A stretch of 14,643 nt of DNA. Origin: Micractinium sp. NFX-FRZ. Lineage: Eukaryota; Chlorophyta; Trebouxiophyceae; Chlorellales; Chlorellaceae. Both the position numbers and the translations under genes were made by a program. How positions within the stretch are numbered: position 1 is the first letter of the stretch; each line of letters begins with the position of its first letter. The notes under the pieces were generated by a model that was given only the letters and a program-made list of their open reading frames with translations, did no database searches and was not told where the DNA came from. Location: the NCBI GenBank assembly GCA_029339195.1, contig JAPTJF010000775.1, positions 1-14,643 of the forward strand, read 5' to 3'. Shown one piece after another: positions 1 through 7,047 of the stretch.

Positions 1-743
1 GGAACCTCCCCCGCCCCCCCGTTTCTTTTTCCTGGCCAGATGCCCGGATTCCCAAGTTTGATTTGCAGCCCCCTTACCAAGGAATCAACTTGTGGTGTCG
101 CGCAGGGTTGGGTTGGACGTGGTGGGGGAGGCGGAAGGATGAGCTTTTCTTGTGTGTGAGCGGGGCGGAAGGCGGCGATGGAAGAGGAGCGCAAGTGCGG
201 CGCATGGGAGTGCCGGTCTTTCCGATGCGCCACCGCCAGTCCTGAGCACATCCAGATCCCAGTGCCTTGCAGTGACTGAGGCGTTGCAAGAACTTTCTGT
301 GTGACAGCGCACACCCTTCGTAGCCACCGCCGTGGCGGGGTGGCGGGACAGTCCTGCCGCCGCTGTGCTGGCGAGGGTGGCAGGCGGGCCACAGCGACTG
401 CCGGACTAGCCAACACACTGCTCAGCCGCCATCCCACTTGTCTTCGCCCGCAGGGGTGCCACGGGCAACTCGACTGACCTTCGCGCCCCTGCGGGTTGCG
501 ACCAGGTGCGAAGCTGATTGCCGCATCGCATTCTATCGCAGCCAATCGCAGCTCCTTGTAGCAAAACAGGCGAGCTGAGGGCGCTTGAGGAGGTGGGGCT
601 CCTGCCCGTCTTGCAGCTGCCGCCGCTGCCGCCGCTGGCCTGTCCTGCCCCGCCCGGCCTTGGCACCTCCGTCGCCGTGCACTCATTTGGCGAACACACG
701 ACATACCAGCGCTTGGTGCCATGCAGGCGCCCAGGGGTGGGCT
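1..743. other. Upstream region without a recognisable gene
   Basis: I see no coding stretch with family resemblance on either strand here. Open frames are short and have no supporting splice structure. A CCAAT pentamer lies at 542-546, about 200 bases before the chosen start of the glycosyltransferase gene. This part probably holds its promoter and 5' leader. An upstream non-coding exon cannot be excluded, nor can the end of another gene at the left edge. Confidence 0.5.
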
Positions 744-3700
744 ATGGTGCACATCCGCAGTACCCGCACGGCGGGTCGCGGCGCGTCGGTGGCCGGCAGC
801 AGCGGCGCGCTTGCCGTCTGTGTTGCCGCTGCCATGTCCTGCACACTGCTGGTGGGGTGGCGCATCCTGGGCATCGAACACGGCGTGCCCTCAGCCGCGC
901 GCGCCCTGCCGGGTACCGAGGCCGGCATTGCAGATGCTGTAGTTGGCAGCAGTACCGGTGCTGTTAGCCTCACTGGCAGCGGCGGCGGCGGCCAGGCAGT
1001 GCTAGCTGCAGCACAGCAGCAGCAGCGGGAGCAGCAGCAGCAGCAGCAACAGATTCCCATGCCTGACTTCGACTCAGTGCCCTATCTGGTGGTCTGCTTC
1101 TCTGATGGCGGGTATGCCGACCTGCTGCTGAACTGGGCGGAGACGATCCGCCAGACGGGCTCCCCTTTCCTCATTGCAGGTGCAGTGTGGTGTGTGGTGG
1201 GGGCGGGCGTGTGCTGGCTTCTTGTTTTTTGTTTCTTTTGATTGGTGTTATTGCTATGCAGCTGGCCTGGGACCTGTGCCATGCGTGTGCTGTTTGGCAG
1301 AGCTCTTAAGTGGTGGGATGCACAGAAAGGAGGGCTGTGAATCGCAAGTTTTCGGTGGGGTACTGGTCGCATGAGAGGCGGTATGCCCGCACGGGTGCCA
1401 TGCATGCAGTGACTGTGGTCTGCCCACCCTCTCTTTGCAAGTCTTAATATAGAGCAGGCATGGCCAGCTGTGTCGTGGCTGTGACACTGTGGCATCTCGT
1501 GTGACAAACCTTGCTGTATCAAAAGCATGCCACAAACCTTACCTCCTCATGCGCCTTGCCTTGCTTCTCTCTTGTGCAAACTGTATCGACTGGGGCAGCC
1601 ATGGATGACAAGGTGATGGCGCTGTGCGCTGAGCACGGCCTGCCAGCTCAGCGGGTGCACCTGCCACAGGCGGGCACCCTGAAGAGGGACATCCCCTCCT
1701 TCAGGGCGATTGGGGCGGCCAAGGTGAGAGGCGGGGGTGCGGGGCGGGTGGTGAGGGGAGAGGTCAGGGGGGCGAGGGGAGGCAGTGTGCAAGGGGGTGA
1801 GGGGCGGTCAAGGGTGAAGAGGTGTTTTGAAGGGGTGCTTTGAAGGCCAGCCAGCCAGCCTGCCTGCCTGTCAGCCTGCCTGCCCTTTGCCTGCCTGTGA
1901 ACCCCCCCTGCCCCCGCTCCCTCAGATGCCCCTTGTTCTCGGCCTGCTAAAGGGGCTCCCCTCGCTGCTGGCGCACCCTTAGCCCATACATCTGTGTCCC
2001 CTGTCACCTGCTGCCCCCCTCAGACGCGCTTTGTGCTGGGCCTGCTGGAGGGGCACCCCTCGCTGCCGGTGGTGGTGGTGGCAGACAGCGACCAGGTGGG
2101 TGGGTGGGGGGGGGGGCAGCTGATGGGTGGGTGGTGTTGTGTCATGACACACCTGGGTTGCAGGCAGGGAAGGGCAGGTGGAGAGAGGGGGAGTGGGCAG
2201 AGCGATGCGGCAGCAGCAGAGCGGCAGAAGCAGCAGCGGCTAGCAGCAGGGGTGGGGGGCATTACGGAGGCAATACATGGCGCAGCGTCCCACGTGCCAA
2301 CTCCCCCGTGTGCCCCCTGCCCTCCCCACCCCTTCAAGGAGAATCTCCCCCTGCTCATCTCATTCCCCTGCAGGTCTGGCTGCGCTCCCCTGGCCAGTAC
2401 CTGGCGCAGCGCCCGCTGGCCGACTTTTTCGCCTCCACAGACTGCCTGAGCCACCGGCTGGAAGACGAGCTGCGGGCCAACCACGGGCAGCCGCGGTGCG
2501 GCCACATACCAAACAACAAAGGGTGCGTGGTTGGAGGCGGTTTGGTGTTGGCGAAGTGGAGGGCACGGGGGTATAGGGTGTTGCAAGGGGGAGGGCAGGT
2601 GGCGTAAGCAGTGGGGCACATAGCAGGCTTGGCAGCACGACTGAAAAGCACGCCACGGGCAGCCAAGCTGCAGGCACATGCACACCAAATTGACCATCAA
2701 ATGAACACGTCTTGGGGCGCGTGAGAGTGTGGGGTGGCGGGGCATGGGTGATGGTGGGTTGGGCGCAGGGGCAATCGACCCAACCAAGTTGTGCGTGCCT
2801 TCCCCATCACATCCTTTCTCCTTCCATCACATACAACTGGCCACCCTTGCCGTATGTTTTGTACACACACACACACTCACACTCGCACATACGCCAAGTG
2901 ATCCCCGTTCCGCCCCGCCCGCCCCGCAGCGGCCGAGCCTTCAATGGCGGCCTGTGGGCGCCGCGCAACACGCCCGCGGCGCGCGACTTCCTGCGCGCCT
3001 GGGCCGCCGTGCTGACTGACGACAGCAAGAAGGAGGTGGACGACCAACATGCCCTGAACCTGCTGTTTGAGGAAGGGGGCGTCGTCCCGGCAGGTGGCGG
3101 TGAGCAGGCGGAGGCGGGAGGCAAGGGAGGGGCGTGCGGGTGTGGGGGGGCGGCTCACTGCTGGCCGGCTGCAAGAAAAGCAGTGAACGGCAAGCAGTTG
3201 CGGAGCCTGCTTTTCATTTGTGGGAGTGGTTGTGTGCGTGATAGCGAGTCCCTCATTACGCGCGCCCGGCCTTTTCCTGCCCATCGCTCTCCCTGCTGCC
3301 TGCCTGCCCGCCTCGTGCCGCCCTGCACGGCCCCACTCCACTCCTGCCCCTGCCCACCATCCGCAGACGACCCGCGCTCCATTCTGGTGTGGAACCGCAA
3401 GTTGCGGGTGCAGACGCTGCCGGTGGTGCTATTTGCAAACGGGCACACCGCGTTTGTGCAGCGCCTGCCCTGGCGGTGAGGCGGGGGAAAGTTGCGCTTT
3501 GCATCGTGGGGGTGATGTTGCTCTTGGGACATGCAGCACGTCCCGTGGGGCACGCCTCTTGTGTGCAGCACCTGCCATGGCGGCGAGCCGAGCTAAGTCC
3601 GCCGTGCGTGTCGCTTCCTGCAGCAACGGAGTGGGCCCCATCGCCATCCACGCCACTTTCCAGCGCAGCGGCATCAACGGCAAGGTGGAGCGCCTCAGAG

Positions 3701-6700
3701 AGTTTGGGCTGTGGTGGCGGGACCCACCCGAATACTACGGCGCCCTCCCTACTCCCTCTGGCAGCAGCAACATCGGCAGCGGCGGCAATACGCTAGCCGG
3801 TACCGCTGGCGGGCAGGCGGTACAGCAGGCGGTACAGTTTCTGGGGTACGACAACGACGTGCTGGCGTTTGTGGCGGGGCAGGAGCAGGAGCGGTACGGC
3901 GGCAGCGGGCACGGCATGCCGCTGATGGAGAAGAATTGGGTGGGGGTGTCGTACCAGATCGCGGCCATGCGGTGAGAGCTGTGGGAGGGGGATTCACTGC
4001 TGATGTGCTATGTGCTGGGAATGGGCTGGTCTGGGCTGGGGTTGGGAACAATTGTTAAGGGTAGCGTGAGATGTGGGGCGTTAGAGGGGACAACGGGGGC
4101 TGGGGAGGAGATAACAGCTCGCGACCATGCAGTGCGTGAACTGTTGATCTACTGTTGAGGCTGGTCGAGGGTGGGCACACATGCCCGTAGCTGCCCCACT
4201 CTCACACCCCAATGCAGCAGCACCCCTGCCCATGGCACAGCCCCACACACCTTCACCAACCCTGGCAGGGATCGCCTGAGGGGCCATCACTCGCAGGAGG
4301 TGGCAGCAGCGCACGTGCTGGGCATGCTGTGGTGCTGCCCACCCTGTTGTTCAGCCATTCCTGCCTCCCACCAACCCGCACGAGCCGAGGTGCGGCGTTC
4401 ACGCTGGGACGTGCTATGCTGTTAGCCAAGAGTCCCTTTTTCTCCTGATGACAACCCCTGCAGGGACGCGTTTGCGACGGCCCGCATGCTGGGGCGTGCT
4501 GTGCTGCTGCCCACCATGTGGTGCTGGTGCGACTTTGACGAGAGCCCCGACATCATGGAGACGTGCAGAATACAGTGGGTCCACTTTCTTGTGTTCTTTT
4601 CGCCAAGCCTTCCTTGTGTTTTCGTCAACGGCGCCTGGCTGGATGCCTGCCCTGCCCTGCCGCGCCTGCTGGCTGGCCCTGCCGACCTCTGGGCACCCGC
4701 ACGGCACGACGGAGCACTGCGTGACAAATGCCCTTCTAGAGCCCTGCTGGCACAGTCCCAACACCCCAACACTAAGCTCCTGAAAACATATGTTCGGCTC
4801 AAAATGTGCCTTGCCTGCAGGGGCACCGACCTGCGCAACAGCGACCCCTTTGAGTGCCCCCTGGACTATGTGCTCAACATATACTTCCTCGACAGCAGCG
4901 GCGTGGACTACCGACCCGCAGGCTTCCTTGACCGGCCGCAGGCAAGCGGCTGGGGAAGGGCGGTTTCGCATACAAACTTGCATGTAGTGCTGTACGGTAG
5001 TATTGGTGCCCAATTGTATGATGGTGATCATGCACATGTTGGGCTAAGGCGAATGGGAGCGGGCGCAGCAGGCGAGCAGCCGCCGTCCCGTCCTGTCCAC
5101 AGCGTGCGCAGCAGGCAAGCAGCTGCATTGGTTCCACTTTACGCCTGGCCTGGTGCCCCTTCATAGGGCATCATATGTCATTCTTACGCAGCTGCTCACC
5201 GCTGCGCTGCCCCCGCTGCTGCGCAGGTGCCGCCTCGGGTGCGGCACGGCCAGGCGGTGGTGCACATTGCCCCCAGCAGGCCCGGCGACCCCTTCCCCGT
5301 GCCGGCGCACGTGCTGGGGCACGGGGCCACAGTGTGGCCCGGCATCAAGCAGGGGGAGCTGCTGAGGGTGGTGGACCCAATAGGAGAGACCCCGGTGCTG
5401 TGGCTCAAGTGAGGCAGGGGGAGGGAAGGTGGGAGATTGCGAGGGAGATTGGGAGGGAGATTGGGAGGCATGTAGCAGGGGCGCTTCTGAGATTCAGCAC
5501 CTCATAAGTTGTGGACCTCGGTGCTGTGGCTCAAGTGAGCAAGGGGAGAGGGGAGCAGTGTGGTGAGGGGTGCTGAGGGTGGTGGCATGGGGCAGCACAG
5601 TGCGGTGTCTGAGGTGAATGGAAACGCAGGCTGCTTGTGCAAGACACTAGCGTGCCGGTGTCGTTGCCAGTCCCAGCGCCAGGTGCTGTGAAGACGGAGG
5701 GGTTCCTACCTGCTTGTCCGCCCCGCGCACTATGCCTGCTCGTCTCCCGCCGTCGCCACAGCCGCCAGCGCCACACCTCTGCCCCTCCCTGCCACCTGCC
5801 CTCTTCCAGCCTTCCTCCCTTCACCCCCATGCCCAGAATTTTGGGCAGCTGTCGTGAGGTGCATCCCAACAAGAGCTGGGCCGCTTCCTCGCCACGCTGC
5901 AGGGGTCACGTGCCCGGCTGCCTCGGCGGCTTTGACGACCTGCAGGCCAACAAGGAGTGGGACCAGCGCTTCCTGGGCATACTGAGCTACGAGGCCTACT
6001 GGTGCTGCGCCTCCCGCGGGCCAGACGCTGACGTGGACTACCGGAAATTCTTTTATGAGCGGCCACGGCCGCTGGCAGGTGCAAGACCGGGCGGGGGAGA
6101 GGGATTGGGGGTGGGTGGGGTGGGTGGGGTGTGGGGCTGGCTGTAGGGAGTTGCTTGGCAAGGGCGGCGCCGCTTCTGGCAGGTGGATGGGAGTGGGGAT
6201 GTGGGGCGGGTGGGGGAGAAGACCTCGGCTGCATTGTATTCGTTCACCCCCCACCACTTCCAAACCGTGCCCCCCGCAGACGGCTGGAAGTCCCTGCTTT
6301 GCCTTGCTGTCCTGACACCCCACCATCCAAACCGGCGCCCTGCCCCCGCAGAGGGCTGGAAGGAGTGGCAGCCGCCGCGCATGCAGCTGCCTGACTGGTG
6401 CGACAAAGTCAGCGAAACGTACAACAACCGCGCCTACATCTCGCTGCCGCAGCACCCCTGCTCCTTCCTGCGCAACGCCACGGCGGCCGCGCTGGCGGCA
6501 GAAGGGCGGCGATGGGCCTCCCTTGTAGCGGCCGCCCTTTGGCGAACGTTGAGCTGCTTCGTCATGGCAAACCCCATTTCATGCAAGTTGCACTGCATAT
6601 CACTGTTTCTGCATAACCCTGCCCAGCTATGCCGCGTCCTGATCTACTGTAAGGAACCCGTGATTGGGACACAGGCACAGGCGGTCAGCCGGCAGGGGCA

Positions 6701-6788
6701 TGCTGCTGCTTGCTCACTGACAGGCATCCTCCTTTGCCACATGGTGCGATCTGCCTCCAGAATATATCCGACCCAACTCGTATTCTAG
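744..6788 (+). CDS. Nucleotide-diphospho-sugar transferase, GT77 / XEG113-like, type II membrane protein (12 or more exons)
   Basis: Likely a Golgi glycosyltransferase of the Nucleotid_trans/GT77 group, which includes extensin arabinosyltransferases. Proposed exons: 744-1179, 1599-1723, 2024-2095, 2374-2522, 2930-3093 (or 3099), 3367-3475, 3624-3971, 4464-4574, 4821-4941, 5227-5408, 5837-6078, 6352-6788. All junction phases agree, giving about 831 residues. Residues 14-38 form a signal anchor after a basic N-terminus; a Gln-rich stem (about 88-106) follows. The catalytic domain starts near 112 (VPYLVVCFSDGG). ADSD (207-210) then VWLRSP is the metal-binding DxD motif, split by intron 3. GRAFNGGLW (262-270) and DDQHALN (298-304) match the family. 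The C-terminal half carries Cys/Trp motifs (LPTMWCWCDFD, DPFECPLDYV, YEAYWCCA). The start is the first in-frame ATG before the anchor. Uncertain: the exon 11 acceptor (5630, 5837 or 5849) and the 3' end; a 102-base in-frame intron at 6525-6626 or a GTAAGG donor at 6649 may be used. Sugar and acceptor are unknown. Confidence 0.85.
1847..1898. repeat. CCAG/CCTG-type tetranucleotide tract in intron 2
   Basis: CCAG units followed by CCTG/CTGC units, slightly interrupted, within intron 2 of the glycosyltransferase gene. It is a simple repeat, lying just upstream of a decayed exon 3 copy. Confidence 0.7.
1916..1979 (+). repeat. Decayed copy of glycosyltransferase exon 3 (head) in intron 2
   Basis: After CAG at 1923-1925 the sequence reads MPLVLGLLKGLPSLLAHP and then a stop. 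The real exon 3, beginning at 2024, reads TRFVLGLLEGHPSLPV. The DNA keeps the CTCAG acceptor and long shared blocks such as GGCCTGCT and CCCCTCGCTGC. The copies are 98 bases apart. The copy has a TAG stop and lacks the donor and the DxD codons, so it reads as a pseudo-exon. Confidence 0.8.
2862..2890. repeat. CA dinucleotide tract in intron 4
   Basis: Runs of CA, interrupted by CTCA and CTCG, just upstream of the exon 5 acceptor of the glycosyltransferase gene. Confidence 0.75.
3545..3590 (+). repeat. Decayed copy of exon 6 tail in intron 6
   Basis: The end of exon 6 (3438-3480, ending GCCTGCCCTGGCGGTGAG) recurs 107 bases downstream as GCACCTGCCATGGCGGCGAG, with matching upstream sequence (GGGCAC...GTGTGCAG). 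In the copy the donor GT has become GC, so it is probably dead. Confidence 0.75.
4290..4430 (+). repeat. Two decayed tandem copies of exon 8 head in intron 7 (85-base period)
   Basis: Exon 8 contains GCTGGGGCGTGCTGTGCTGC from 4488. Related blocks GCTGGGACGTGCTATGCTG and GCTGGGCATGCTGTGGTGCTG start at 4403 and 4318, each exactly 85 bases apart. The outermost copy keeps a CAG acceptor (ending 4295) and the CTGCCCACC block. The middle copy has lost its acceptor and contains a TAG. Confidence 0.8.
4942..4943 (+). other. Putative GC-AG intron donor (intron 9)
   Basis: Exon 9 ends ...CGGCCGCAG at 4941, followed by GCAAGC, which fits the GC-type donor consensus. Joining it to the acceptor at 5226 (GCTGCGCAG) is phase 0 and restores continuous family-like sequence (FLDRPQ to VPPRVRHGQ). 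No good GT donor is seen at this point. Confidence 0.6.
5431..5466. repeat. Three 12-base tandem units in intron 10
   Basis: GGGAGATTGCGA followed by two copies of GGGAGATTGGGA, between the exon 10 donor and its duplicated tail. Confidence 0.85.
5511..5550 (+). repeat. Copy of exon 10 tail with intact donor in intron 10
   Basis: The block CGGTGCTGTGGCTCAAGTGAG at the end of exon 10 recurs 126 bases downstream without change, flanked by GACC(C/T) upstream and AGGGGGAG/AAGGGGAG downstream. The copy keeps the GTGAG donor (after 5534), so it could compete as an alternative donor. Confidence 0.85.
6247..6300 (+). repeat. Copy of exon 12 acceptor and head (72-base period)
   Basis: The acceptor region CCCCCCGCAG plus ACGGCTGGAAG (CAG ending 6279) repeats 72 bases later as GCCCCCGCAG plus AGGGCTGGAAGG (CAG ending 6351). 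Upstream CACCCC...CCAAACCG is also shared. Both acceptors are phase 1 and the 72 bases between them have no stop, so both could yield protein. Confidence 0.8.
6649..6653 (+). terminator. TGTAA, possible poly(A) signal or part of a donor site
   Basis: TGTAA is the usual chlorophyte poly(A) signal. Here it overlaps GTAAGG, which could instead be a 5' splice site. If used with the AG at 6759-6760, that splice would create TAA immediately. The role is undecided. Confidence 0.25.
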
Positions 6789-6896
6789 TGCGGGGGGGAT
6801 GCAAACGGTGCATGGTACCCACTGGTTGCAGGCATTGCAGCTCCGCCACCTCCGTCTCTGCCTCGTACGTGCATGCTACCCACAAGCTGCATCTCC

Positions 6897-6901
6897 TTAC
6901 A
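6897..6901 (-). terminator. TGTAA poly(A)-like signal for the SMYD-like gene
   Basis: TGTAA on the minus strand lies about 147 bases past the stop codon at 7048. This position fits a chlorophyte poly(A) signal. The motif is short, so chance occurrence is possible. Confidence 0.5.
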
Positions 6902-6962
6902 TTGAACAAATGGCACAGCTTGTGACTGCTCCAGGTTACGGGTTCCAGGGAAGCACAGGGCG

Positions 6963-7012
6963 CAGTGGGCGCAGTGCAGTACAGTGCAGTGCAGTGCAGT
7001 GCGGTGCAGTAG
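6963..7012. repeat. CAGTG pentanucleotide repeat
   Basis: About eight imperfect copies of CAGTG/CAGTA/CGGTG within the convergent 3' region, a simple microsatellite. Confidence 0.85.
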
Positions 7013-7047
7013 GGCGCAGCACAGCGCACAAGGTGGCCGCATGCAGC

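Larger units (their letters stand above)
6789..7047. other. Convergent intergenic region
   Basis: Between the glycosyltransferase 3' end and the SMYD-like gene's stop (opposite strand). It holds 3' UTR material for both, a CAGTG repeat and a minus-strand TGTAA. No separate gene is supported, although a last exon of the plus-strand gene could extend here. Confidence 0.55.

Noticed and set aside
1847..1898. CRISPR-like or mobile-element repeats
   Set aside because: The short-period repeats in the window are simple microsatellites or local tandem duplications. There are no spacers, terminal inverted repeats or transposase genes.
2020..2787. 255-residue minus-strand open frame
   Set aside because: It lies opposite glycosyltransferase exons 3-4 and introns; its Pro/His/Cys-rich composition is typical of antisense GC-rich sequence.
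5103..5130. Copy of the exon 9 GC-donor region in intron 9
   Set aside because: Only about 16 bases match, with one mismatch and no flanking similarity, so it is too weak to count among the exon-edge duplications.
5630..5836. Extended exon 11 beginning at 5630 (LLVQDTSVPVS...)
   Set aside because: In frame and stop-free, but the sequence from about 5710 to 5836 is pyrimidine-rich like an intron tail and has no family resemblance. It is kept only as an alternative.
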